Assembly (NCBI GenBank): GCA_023957215.1
Contig: JAMLHH010000014.1
Span: 17,989 to 81,988, forward strand
Length of the DNA: 64,000 bases
Reading direction: 5' to 3'
Source: Chitinophagales bacterium
GTDB taxonomy: Bacteria > Bacteroidota > Bacteroidia > Chitinophagales > JADIYW01
Shown: positions 19,486 to 26,917 of the stretch, piece by piece
How the letters are laid out: every line of letters begins with the position of its first letter
How positions within the stretch are numbered: the stretch's first letter is position 1
Position numbers and translations under genes: made by a program
The notes under the pieces: generated by a model
Told to the model about the DNA's origin: nothing
Databases searched by the model: none
The model's input: only the letters and a program-made list of their open reading frames with translations

Positions 19486-19902
19486 CTAAATGGGATATTC
19501 TACAAAGTTGTTGTCCGTTTCATAAAGCCTGATACTGATTTTATACTTTTTCATATCCAACCTTTGACTCAAAAGACGGTAGATAACGATAGAAATATTT
19601 TCAGCCGTAGGGTTTAGATTTTCAAATTCAGGGCAATCCAAATTTAAGTTTTTGTGGTCAAATCTTTCAATGATTTCATCGTTGATAATCTTTTTCAACT
19701 CCGTCAGATTGATAACAAAACCGGTTTCAGGGTTGACTTCGCCTATTAACTTCAATACCAAGGTATAGTTATGACCGTGATAATTGGGATTGTTGCAAAG
19801 ACCAAAAACTTCTTGATTTTTTTCATCCGACCAATTTTCATTACACAGTCTATGTGCTGCATTAAATCGCGCTCTTCTATATATTGCTACTCTTTCTGCC
19901 AT
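19486..19902 (-). CDS. queD: 6-pyruvoyl-tetrahydropterin synthase / QueD family
   Basis: QueD-type enzymes turn 7,8-dihydroneopterin triphosphate into 6-carboxytetrahydropterin (queuosine precursor) or a related pterin. The protein has 138 residues from MAERVAIYRRARFNAAH. The zinc ligands appear as the His in FNAAHRL and the His pair in NYHGHNYTL. The catalytic Cys lies in FGLCNNPNYHGHNY, about eight residues before the zinc pair, and RFDHKNLN and the C-terminal Glu in RLYETDNNF are also conserved. A longer reading frame adds seven residues that do not resemble the family. It ends one base from the end of agmatine deiminase, convergently. The exact branch (queuosine or biopterin) is not certain. 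Confidence 0.83.
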   Translation of the reverse strand: MAERVAIYRRARFNAAHRLCNENWSDEKNQEVFGLCNNPNYHGHNYTLVLKLIGEVNPETGFVINLTELKKIINDEIIERFDHKNLNLDCPEFENLNPTAENISIVIYRLLSQRLDMKKYKISIRLYETDNNFVEYPI

Positions 19903-20018
19903 ATTTATTTTACAAATTAACAAATCTATCTGCTCATTATATAATAAAGTTTGAGATTGAAAGTTTAGAACACATCTCTTATAAGTAAAATCTTACTATT
20001 TTACAAAACTTTGATTCT

Positions 20019-20996
20019 ATGAGTAAGAAAACAATCGCAGTGATGACATCAGGTGGAGATGTTTCGGGACTAAATGCAGCCATTAGAGCCATCGTCCGTA
20101 CTGCTATTTATTACAATCGTACAGTCATAGGAGTAGAAAAAGGGTATGACGGTCTGATAGATGCAGATTTCAGGTCTTTAAATTCGGGCTCGGTCAGTCA
20201 CATTATCAGTCGTGGCGGCACTTTATTACAGTCTTCAAGAAGTGAACGATTCAGAGAAAAGAAATACAGAGATATTGCCTATCAAAATCTGAAAGATCAC
20301 GACATCAAATATATCATACTGATAGGTGGGGATGGTTCTTTAAAAGGCGCAAGCATCATGTCGCAAGAGAGCGATATCAATGTAGTGGGCATTCCGAAAA
20401 CGATAGATAACGATATCAGCGGGACAGATTTTGCCATCGGTTTTGATACCGCTGTCAATGTAGCAATGGAAGCGATTGACAGAATTAGAGATACAGCCAT
20501 GTCACACAACAGATTGTTTTTTATAGAAGTGATGGGTAGAAATGCAGGATATATTGCATTAGAAGCGGGGATAGCTGTCGGAGCGGAAGGTATCATCATA
20601 CCCGAAACCAATCGCGATCTTGAGCTCTTATATAAAACCATTGATCATAAAAAAGATTGGAAAAACAGTTCTTTTATAGTCATCGTTGCAGAGGGAGACG
20701 AAACAGGTGGTGCATATAAATTACAAAAACTCATCCATGAGCGATATCCGGAGCTTTATACCGGTGTGACCATTTTGGGACATATCCAAAGAGGTGGTTC
20801 TCCTACATGTGCTGATAGAACATTGGCTACCCGCTTGGGAGTGGCTGCGGTAGAGAAACTTTTGCAAGGTGAAAAGAATGTGATGATAGGAAAAGTCCAC
20901 GATGAGATCGTCTGTACACCTTTGGACAAAATTCACAATAGAAGATTAGATGTTGACAATGAAATGCTTAAGCTTTTAAAGATTTTGTCAAAATAA
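20019..20996 (+). CDS. pfkA: 6-phosphofructokinase, group with Lys in the PKTIDND motif
   Basis: The enzyme phosphorylates fructose 6-phosphate in glycolysis. The 325-residue product has the length of bacterial PFK, with TSGGDVSGLNAAIRAIVR at the start, GGDGS at residues 103-107 and PKTIDND at 126-132, followed by the MGRNAGYIALEAGI substrate loop. E. coli ATP-PFK has PGTIDND. The Lys at this point (residue 127) is typical of pyrophosphate-using enzymes, while the Gly in GGDGS is typical of ATP users. The phosphoryl donor therefore cannot be decided by motif alone. Confidence 0.92.
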   Translation: MSKKTIAVMTSGGDVSGLNAAIRAIVRTAIYYNRTVIGVEKGYDGLIDADFRSLNSGSVSHIISRGGTLLQSSRSERFREKKYRDIAYQNLKDHDIKYIILIGGDGSLKGASIMSQESDINVVGIPKTIDNDISGTDFAIGFDTAVNVAMEAIDRIRDTAMSHNRLFFIEVMGRNAGYIALEAGIAVGAEGIIIPETNRDLELLYKTIDHKKDWKNSSFIVIVAEGDETGGAYKLQKLIHERYPELYTGVTILGHIQRGGSPTCADRTLATRLGVAAVEKLLQGEKNVMIGKVHDEIVCTPLDKIHNRRLDVDNEMLKLLKILSK

Positions 20997-21001
20997 TTTA
21001 G

Positions 21002-21027
21002 GAAGTGTAATTTTTCTCACTTCTTTT
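21002..21027 (+). terminator. Possible terminator after pfkA
   Basis: GAAGTG and CACTTC form a six-base stem with a ten-base loop six bases after the pfkA stop codon, followed by TTTT. The stem is short, so this is a weak candidate. Confidence 0.4.
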
Positions 21028-21066
21028 ACGAAAATCATCGTCCATCTTAGCGCATTCAATTTGTAA

Positions 21067-21468
21067 ATGGCTGAAATGTTGGTTGTTGGCACTGATTTTT
21101 TACGAAGTATTGGTTATTTGAGTTATGCTATCGCATCTTACGATAGTAGCTTGAGTAGTACCTATACTAAATTTATAAAAAAAGAGTTGATACGGACATG
21201 GCTTTCACTCAGCGAAAATATGAAGTCAGATGAAGAGGATGCCTATTCACAAATTGGAATGATCTATGACTGGCTGTCCACACAAAAATTTAGCTATAAG
21301 TTTGCCCTCAAAAATTTTGAAGAATTTTATCTGAAAAACATAGAACTCATCACAGGAAATACCCGCAATTTATTACTGGCTTATTCTGAAAATATAGCAC
21401 ACAAACTATATACAAATAATGACACGGTAGAAAAGATTTTGAGTGACATCAGAGCTGTCATCAGCTAA
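21067..21468 (+). CDS. Hypothetical small helical protein upstream of porX
   Basis: This is a 133-residue soluble protein that I do not recognise. It starts MAEMLVVGTDFLRSIGYLSYA and looks mostly alpha-helical, with the segments LSENMKSDEEDAYSQIGMIY and FKNFEEF-like helices and many Leu, Ile and Tyr residues. It has no signal peptide, no Cys and no obvious catalytic motif. It lies 70 bases after pfkA and 91 bases before porX on the same strand. Cotranscription with porX is possible, so it is worth testing for a link with the T9SS regulator. Confidence 0.68.
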   Translation: MAEMLVVGTDFLRSIGYLSYAIASYDSSLSSTYTKFIKKELIRTWLSLSENMKSDEEDAYSQIGMIYDWLSTQKFSYKFALKNFEEFYLKNIELITGNTRNLLLAYSENIAHKLYTNNDTVEKILSDIRAVIS

Positions 21469-21559
21469 TTCACCAGTTCTCAACAGCTAATAACATGAAA
21501 TAACAATCTACTTTGAACGTTGATATCAAAAACCTTTATTTTAACTAACAAAAAGAAAT

Positions 21560-23113
21560 ATGGCAGATATCAATATATTATGGGCGGATGATGAAATAGA
21601 TTTACTAAAACCTCAAATCATGTTTCTCGAACAACGAGGCTATCATGTGGATTCTGTCACCAACGGCATTGATGCAATAGAGGAATTTAGCAACAAATCT
21701 TATGATATCGTCTTTTTGGATGAAAGCATGCCGGGAATTACCGGTTTAGAGACTTTATCAAAGATAAAATCTATTCAGACCAATATTCCTATCATATTGA
21801 TTACTAAAAATGAAGAAGAAAATCTGATGGAAGAAGCCATCGGTTCACAAATCAGCGACTATCTGATAAAACCCGTCAAGCCAAAACAGATTTTATTGTC
21901 TATCAAGAAAATTCTTGAAAATAAAAGATTGGTTTATGAAAAGACCGGAAGCTCTTATAGGCAAGAGTTTCAGAAAATTTCCATGTTGATTAATCAAACC
22001 TTAAATTACAAAGAATGGGTGGACTTGTACAAACAGTTGGTCTATTGGGAATTAGAATTAGACAAAACCAATAATCAGGAGATGCATGAAATTCTCAATA
22101 TGCAAAAGGCCGAAGCCAACAAAGAGTTTTTTAAATTTATCAATAAAAATTATCTGAGTTGGTTAGATGAAAAAAATAAAGACAAGCCCACTCTTTCCCA
22201 CAAGGTTTTTTCCGATAAGGTAGCCGAATATTTGGACGATGATATCCCTACTTTTTTCCTATTGATAGACAATTTGAGATACGATCAGTACAAAGTATTG
22301 GAATCAGTCTTTAGCGAGTCTTTTAACAAAGTCAATGACAGCTATTTCTATGCGATTTTACCTACGACTACTCAGTATAGCAGAAATGCTATTTTTTCGG
22401 GCATGACACCCTTGGAAATTTATAAGAAATATCCTGACAAATGGTTTTTTGACGATGAAGAAGAGGGTAAAAACCAATACGAAGACTTCTTTTTAGAGCA
22501 ACAACTCAAAAGATTAAATTTCAACAACCGTTTTTCTTATAAAAAAATCACTACTAATAAAGTCGGAAAGGAATTAGAAGACAGCATTGTAAATCTTATT
22601 CATAATAAGCTGAATATCATCGTATATAATTTTGTAGATATGCTTTCACACAAAAGGACAGAAATGGAAGTTTTAAAAGAATTAGCCAGTGACGAATCTG
22701 CCTATCGCTCTTTGACAGCATCTTGGTTTGACCACTCTCCTTTATACAATGCATTACAAAAACTGACTGATAAAAAAGTCAGAATCATCGTAACCACCGA
22801 TCACGGAAGCATGCGGGTAGGTACACCGGCAAAAGTAGTCGGCGACAAAAACACCACCACCAACCTTAGATACAAAACCGGAAAAAGCCTCAATTACAAT
22901 TCCAAAGAAGTAATGGAAATCCGTAAACCGGCAGAAGCGCAATTGCCACAGAGCAATATCAGCAGTACTTATATTTTTGCAAAAGAAGATTATTATTTGT
23001 GCTATCCCAACAACTATAACTATTATGCAAGCTATTACAAAGACACCTTTCAGCATGGAGGAATCTCCCTTGAAGAAGTCATAGTTCCTTTTATAGTTTT
23101 TGAAAGTAAATAG
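21560..23113 (+). CDS. porX: PorX-type response regulator with PglZ domain (T9SS regulator)
   Basis: PorX is the response regulator that controls genes of the type IX secretion system. The 517-residue protein has a CheY-like receiver (residues about 5-125) with ADDE acidic residues at 9-12, phosphoacceptor Asp54 in VFLDESMPG and Lys104 in YLIKPVK. A linker and a C-terminal PglZ/alkaline-phosphatase-like domain follow, with metal-binding segments such as LIDNLRYDQYK, TTTQYSRNAIFSGM, NFVDMLSHKRTEME and TTDHGSMRVG. The sensor PorY and the T9SS core genes are not in this window. Two T9SS cargo genes lie about 6 and 17 kb downstream. Confidence 0.93.
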   Translation: MADINILWADDEIDLLKPQIMFLEQRGYHVDSVTNGIDAIEEFSNKSYDIVFLDESMPGITGLETLSKIKSIQTNIPIILITKNEEENLMEEAIGSQISDYLIKPVKPKQILLSIKKILENKRLVYEKTGSSYRQEFQKISMLINQTLNYKEWVDLYKQLVYWELELDKTNNQEMHEILNMQKAEANKEFFKFINKNYLSWLDEKNKDKPTLSHKVFSDKVAEYLDDDIPTFFLLIDNLRYDQYKVLESVFSESFNKVNDSYFYAILPTTTQYSRNAIFSGMTPLEIYKKYPDKWFFDDEEEGKNQYEDFFLEQQLKRLNFNNRFSYKKITTNKVGKELEDSIVNLIHNKLNIIVYNFVDMLSHKRTEMEVLKELASDESAYRSLTASWFDHSPLYNALQKLTDKKVRIIVTTDHGSMRVGTPAKVVGDKNTTTNLRYKTGKSLNYNSKEVMEIRKPAEAQLPQSNISSTYIFAKEDYYLCYPNNYNYYASYYKDTFQHGGISLEEVIVPFIVFESK

Positions 23114-23194
23114 TTATATCCTTTTTATAGAATGGCTCTTTTTTTGTATAAGAGTTGTTATTGAAATAATTTGTTATACTCTTAAATTAATTTT

Positions 23195-23659
23195 ATGAAA
23201 ATTGAATATTTTAAAGATTTGAATCTCGATGAACTTAATTTGCTAAAAAGAATACCGGCATTAACAACTATTTTAGTGGGTGCAGTGGACGATCATCTTG
23301 AAGATAGAGAAGTCTATACCGGTAAAATGTCCACCAAATACAGATCTTTGGAAGGTGAAACACTGACAAGAGAGTATTTTGAATGGGTATCGGCAGATTT
23401 CTCAGCACTTTTTTCCCAAGAATGGGAGAAATATAGAGATGTCTCTGTAGAAAAAAGAACCGCCTTGGTCTCAGAAGAAATATCCAAAGCAAATGATATA
23501 CTTAGAAAGATAGATTGTGTCTATGCAAATGCTTTGGTGGAAAGTTGGAGAAAGACTGCAAGAGCAGTCGCACGTTCGACAGGAGGGCTTTTAGGCAGAA
23601 TACCTGAAACGCCTGATGAGAAAAAGGTGATGGTCTTGGACATGCTGGAAAAGTTTTAA
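23195..23659 (+). CDS. Hypothetical protein, family not recognised
   Basis: The product has 154 residues, begins MKIEYFKDLNLDELNLLKRI and is charged and probably helical, without signal peptide or transmembrane segment. No catalytic motif is visible. A short Gly/Arg segment (ARSTGGLLGRIPETPDEKKV) near the C-terminus stands out. The next gene (DUF4112) begins 19 bases after its stop, which suggests cotranscription. It lies between porX and the DUF4112 gene; no function is proposed. Confidence 0.68.
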   Translation: MKIEYFKDLNLDELNLLKRIPALTTILVGAVDDHLEDREVYTGKMSTKYRSLEGETLTREYFEWVSADFSALFSQEWEKYRDVSVEKRTALVSEEISKANDILRKIDCVYANALVESWRKTARAVARSTGGLLGRIPETPDEKKVMVLDMLEKF

Positions 23660-23678
23660 TTCAAAAGTTTTATCATTA

Positions 23679-24149
23679 TTGAAATCCAAAAGACCTGTTC
23701 CCAAGAGCCTGCAACAAGTGGCATATTTGTCAAAATTGTTGGATAGTTCCATACGCATACCATTTTCAAACATAAGCATTGGTTTAGAACCTATTTTGGG
23801 ATTGGTACCTATCCTCGGAGATTCCATAGGATTTATTATGAGTTCATATATCATGGTCATCCTGTGGCGCAACAACGGGAGTGGAAAATTATTAGCAAAG
23901 ATGTCTCTCAATATGATGGTGGATGCACTTTTGGCGGTCATCCCCGTCTTGGGAAACATTTTAGACTTCTTTGTAAAAACCAATGAACGCAATCTCAAAT
24001 TAGCTTTAGAATATTATGAAGAAGATAAGCACCAAGGGAGTGCATGGGCGGTCATAGTTCCGGTCGTCATGTTGCTGTTGTTGATGATGGGCTTGATGTT
24101 GGTGGGTGTATATTATACCTTTGGCTATTTATACCACCTTATTTTTTGA
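23679..24149 (+). CDS. DUF4112 membrane protein
   Basis: The 156-residue product starts at a TTG codon and matches the DUF4112 family: PKSLQQVAYLSKLLDSSIRIP at the start, GLEPILGLVPILGDSIGF in the middle with the repeated Gly-Leu-Pro pattern, and ALLAVIPVLGNILDFFVKTN. A long hydrophobic segment lies near the C-terminus (about residues 127-152, WAVIVPVVMLLLLMMGLMLV). The function of this family is unknown. It is cotranscribed with the preceding hypothetical gene if the 19-base spacing is a guide. Confidence 0.8.
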   Translation: MKSKRPVPKSLQQVAYLSKLLDSSIRIPFSNISIGLEPILGLVPILGDSIGFIMSSYIMVILWRNNGSGKLLAKMSLNMMVDALLAVIPVLGNILDFFVKTNERNLKLALEYYEEDKHQGSAWAVIVPVVMLLLLMMGLMLVGVYYTFGYLYHLIF

Positions 24150-24236
24150 TACCGGTCTGACTATTTTTATTTGTAATAAAATAACATCTTTTTAAAACAT
24201 AATTTAGACAATAAAGTAAAAAGATTTATCTTTGCG

Positions 24237-24244
24237 CCTCATTA
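24237..24244 (+). promoter_or_regulatory. Promoter -7 box for tRNA-Arg
   Basis: TATCTTTG matches TAnnTTTG and is followed by GCGCC. A TTTA element 20 bases upstream resembles the -33 TTTG box. The box ends 26 bases before the tRNA gene. Confidence 0.5.
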
Positions 24245-24270
24245 TTATTCCATTTGGCATATTGATGTTT

Positions 24271-24344
24271 GGCCCTGTAGCTTAATTGGATAGAGTATCT
24301 GACTACGGATCAGAAGGTTGGGGGTTCGACTCCCTCCAGGGTCA
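24271..24344 (+). tRNA. tRNA-Arg (anticodon ACG)
   Basis: The 74-base cloverleaf is complete without the CCA tail. The acceptor stem is GGCCCTG with CAGGGTC (one G-U pair). The anticodon arm reads ATCTGACTACGGATCAGA with anticodon ACG in a seven-base loop, the T arm is GGGGG-TTCGACT-CCCTC, and the discriminator base is A. A34 would be changed to inosine by TadA so that CGU, CGC and CGA are read. The gene lies about 95 bases upstream of rpmB and is probably transcribed on its own or with it. Confidence 0.93.
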
Positions 24345-24405
24345 CTGACAAAGAGAAAGTAATCTCTTAAAGATTAAAAAATATAGTTTGTAAAGATTTT
24401 TTAAT

Positions 24406-24413
24406 TATCTTTG
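24406..24413 (+). promoter_or_regulatory. Promoter -7 box for rpmB-rpmG
   Basis: TATCTTTG followed by CAGACC matches the TAnnTTTG consensus and lies 26 bases before the rpmB ATG. TTTG occurs 15 bases upstream of it, which is a little closer than the usual 19-20 bases. Confidence 0.5.
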
Positions 24414-24439
24414 CAGACCTTAAAAGAAAATGAAGTAAA

Positions 24440-24685
24440 ATGGCAAGATTCTGCGAACTCACCGGCAAAGGCCCTATGACAGGCAACAAGGTGTCTCACT
24501 CCAACATCAAGACCAAACGTAAATTCAATCCGAATTTGCAAAAGAAGAAACTCTTTGTTCCTGAACTCGACCGTTGGATAGAAGTGAAGTTATCTACTCA
24601 AGCACTCCGCACTATCAATAAGAAAGGTATCTATCCTTATCTGAAAGAGTTAGAAAAAAAGGGTGAAATAGTTTTAGACCTATAA
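24440..24685 (+). CDS. rpmB: 50S ribosomal protein L28
   Basis: L28 is a small large-subunit protein near the E site. The 81-residue product has the usual features: [20 protein letters not shown] at the start, [20 protein letters not shown] in the middle and [20 protein letters not shown] near the end. Only a single Cys remains near the N-terminus, so a zinc site is unlikely. It is the first of three closely spaced genes (rpmB, rpmG, DUF4295), an order typical of Bacteroidota. Confidence 0.95.
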   Translation: MARFCELTGKGPMTGNKVSHSNIKTKRKFNPNLQKKKLFVPELDRWIEVKLSTQALRTINKKGIYPYLKELEKKGEIVLDL

Positions 24686-24695
24686 AAGAAATAAG

Positions 24696-24881
24696 ATGGC
24701 AAAGAAAAAAGGCAATAGAATCCAAGTGATATTGGAATGTACTGAACACAAAGAGTCAGGCGCACCTGGTACATCAAGATATATCACTACCAAAAACAGA
24801 AAAAACACACCTGAAAGATTGGAATTAAAGAAATTTAATCCTATCTTGAGAAAATATACTATTCACAAAGAAATTAAATAA
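24696..24881 (+). CDS. rpmG: 50S ribosomal protein L33
   Basis: The 61-residue product starts [19 protein letters not shown] and contains [20 protein letters not shown] and the ending [15 protein letters not shown], the expected L33 pattern. Only one Cys is present where zinc-binding L33 proteins have two CXXC pairs, so it is the zinc-free form. It begins 10 bases after rpmB and ends 2 bases before the DUF4295 gene. Confidence 0.94.
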   Translation: MAKKKGNRIQVILECTEHKESGAPGTSRYITTKNRKNTPERLELKKFNPILRKYTIHKEIK

Positions 24882-24883
24882 TT

Positions 24884-25048
24884 ATGGGAAAGCAGTCAAA
24901 AAACTCCAAAATTGATAGAGGTAAAGCTGTTGATTCAAAAACAATGGTCAAAATCATTAGAGCCGTAAAATCAGACAAATCAGGTTCATACTCTTTTGTA
25001 GAAAAATTTGTACACAAAGATTCAGTACAAGAAGAACTTAAAAACTAA
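24884..25048 (+). CDS. DUF4295 small basic protein
   Basis: The product is 54 residues: it opens MGKQSKNSKIDRGKAVDSKT and has the motif KIIRAVKSDKSGSYSFVEKF, which is the core of DUF4295. This small basic protein follows L33 in many Bacteroidota and may be associated with the ribosome, although no function is established. It starts two bases after the rpmG stop, so the three genes are one operon, closed by the hairpin at 25079-25108. Confidence 0.86.
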   Translation: MGKQSKNSKIDRGKAVDSKTMVKIIRAVKSDKSGSYSFVEKFVHKDSVQEELKN

Positions 25049-25078
25049 GTTTTCTCTTTGTGTTAAATTGCATAATTT

Positions 25079-25108
25079 AGCTTCTCTATGAATAGAGAAG
25101 CTTTTTTT
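25079..25108 (+). terminator. Rho-independent terminator of rpmB-rpmG-DUF4295
   Basis: AGCTTCTCTA and TAGAGAAGCT form a perfect ten-base stem with a four-base loop, followed by a run of Ts. It lies 30 bases after the DUF4295 stop and 22 bases before ftsY. Confidence 0.85.
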
Positions 25109-25129
25109 GTATAAATAATATCAGCATAC

Positions 25130-26107
25130 ATGAGTGTATTTAAAAAATGGTTTGGAGGTAAAAAGACCGAAGAGGAGATAAAAGAAGAAGTCCATCAACT
25201 TGAACAGGGTTTGGAAAAGACCAAACAAGGCTTCTTTTCAAGGATTTCTAAAGCCGTAGCCGGAAAATCCACTGTTGATATTGAATTTTTAGACGAGCTG
25301 GAAGAGATTTTAATCTCCTCCGATGTCAGTCTGAGTACAACGATTAAAATTATTGACCGGCTTGAAGCGCGAGTAGCAAAAGATAAGTATATCAATACCA
25401 AGGATTTGATGAATACACTCTATGATGAGATTACTTTGCTCTTACAAGAAAACAATACTTATGACATTGAAGATTACCAAATACCGGGTGACAAGAAACC
25501 TTATGTCATCATGGTAGTCGGTGTCAATGGAGTAGGTAAAACTACCACCATAGGGAAATTATCCTATCAATTGAAGAAAAAAGGCTATCATGTTCTCTTA
25601 GGTGCAGCAGATACTTTTAGAGCGGCAGCAGTTGATCAGTTGGTCATCTGGTCTGAAAGAGTAGGCGTTCCTATTGTCAAAAAAGAAATGGGTAGCGATC
25701 CGGCATCGGTGGCTTATGATACCATCAATTCTGCCGTAGCCAATCAGGCGGATGTGGTCATTATAGATACAGCAGGGAGATTGCACAACAAAGTCGGTCT
25801 GATGGATGAACTGACCAAAATAAAAAGGGTGATGTCAAAAGTAGTTCCTGATGCGCCACACGAAGTGTTATTAGTATTAGATGCCACTACAGGTCAAAAT
25901 GCATTAGAACAAGCCAAGCAATTTTCGGCAGCTACGCAAGTGACGGCACTTGCTGTGACCAAATTGGATGGTACGGCAAAAGGTGGTGTTGTGTTAAGCA
26001 TAGCAGATGAGTTTAAAATACCTATCAAGTACATCGGATTAGGTGAAAAAATGGAACAGCTACAAGTGTTTAACAGAAAAGCATTTGTAGAGACTTTGTT
26101 TAATTGA
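25130..26107 (+). CDS. ftsY: Signal recognition particle receptor FtsY
   Basis: FtsY is the GTPase that receives ribosome-SRP complexes at the membrane. The 325-residue protein has an acidic/basic N-terminal region (VFKKWFGGKKTEEEIKEEVH), the helical N domain and the G domain with the P loop GVNGVGKTTTIGKLSYQLKK, DTAGRLHNK and TKLDGTAKGG, ending in the GLGEKMEQLQVF motif. The A domain is short, as in many Bacteroidota. It lies directly after the rpmB-rpmG operon and its terminator. Confidence 0.94.
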   Translation: MSVFKKWFGGKKTEEEIKEEVHQLEQGLEKTKQGFFSRISKAVAGKSTVDIEFLDELEEILISSDVSLSTTIKIIDRLEARVAKDKYINTKDLMNTLYDEITLLLQENNTYDIEDYQIPGDKKPYVIMVVGVNGVGKTTTIGKLSYQLKKKGYHVLLGAADTFRAAAVDQLVIWSERVGVPIVKKEMGSDPASVAYDTINSAVANQADVVIIDTAGRLHNKVGLMDELTKIKRVMSKVVPDAPHEVLLVLDATTGQNALEQAKQFSAATQVTALAVTKLDGTAKGGVVLSIADEFKIPIKYIGLGEKMEQLQVFNRKAFVETLFN

Positions 26108-26129
26108 GTTATTACTACAAGGTGTACTT

Positions 26130-26915
26130 TTATAGATGAGGCAACAGGTGTGTCAAATCTTTTCTATAAGAGCTGCTCAATTCAAATTGTTGATTTTCTA
26201 TCCAAACATGCTCTTTCGATATTTTCGTAATCATATTTGTATTCACAAAACAGCTTCTACTAATCTGTACAAAGTTTTGCGAGTAAATAACCGGCATTAA
26301 TCTCAATGCATTGACAAGAGAACCTCTCAATGCGATTTTTTGTGAAGAGTGATGATTGTTTTCACAAACACTCAATACAGCATAATTTTTTGAAGATTCG
26401 ACACAACATATATCCTTCCAATAAATACGTTCGATAGAGCCTTTATTTTTAACAAAAAAAGAATCTTTGAATAATTTCTTTTCAGCTTCGTCGGCAATTT
26501 GTTGGTTTGAGAAATTATGTAAGGCGGTCTGTATTGTCGCAAAGAGGGTAGCAGTAGAAGCAGGTTTGACCAAATAGGCACTGGGTCCGGACTGAGTTGC
26601 TTTTGAAACTGTCACTGCATCACTAAAGGCTGTCAGGAAGATAAAAGGGAATTGGTAGTTTTCTTGAATAAACAGTCCCAACGCAATACCTTCATCTTTC
26701 CCATAGAGTTGAATATCCAAGATAGCCAAATCAAAGTAGTTTTTCTTTAGAGCCACTTTGGCATCTTCGACGGTCAGGCAAGGTTCGGCTACATCATATC
26801 CTAAAGATTCCAAACTAATTTTTAAACTATCTGCAATAAAAATATCGTCCTCTACGATTAAGATTTTGATATTTTCCAAGCTCATATTTTCCGGATTTTT
26901 ATACATTTCTACCAT
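26130..26915 (-). CDS. LytTR-family response regulator
   Basis: The 261-residue protein joins a CheY-like receiver (residues about 15-130: VEDD acidic pocket at 21-24, phosphoacceptor Asp67 in LAILDIQL, Lys117 in YLVKPAS) to a C-terminal LytTR DNA-binding domain (WKDICCVESSKNYAVLSVCENN, then ALRLMPVIYSQNFVQISRSCFVN and the ISKEHVWIENQQFELSSSYRKDL ending). LytTR proteins bind pairs of direct repeats. The gene starts two bases after the stop of the sensor kinase, so the pair forms a two-component operon. Two other Met codons (4 and 11) could serve as starts. The likely target site is described at 28944-28993. Confidence 0.9.
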   Translation of the reverse strand: MVEMYKNPENMSLENIKILIVEDDIFIADSLKISLESLGYDVAEPCLTVEDAKVALKKNYFDLAILDIQLYGKDEGIALGLFIQENYQFPFIFLTAFSDAVTVSKATQSGPSAYLVKPASTATLFATIQTALHNFSNQQIADEAEKKLFKDSFFVKNKGSIERIYWKDICCVESSKNYAVLSVCENNHHSSQKIALRGSLVNALRLMPVIYSQNFVQISRSCFVNTNMITKISKEHVWIENQQFELSSSYRKDLTHLLPHL

Positions 26916-26917
26916 CT

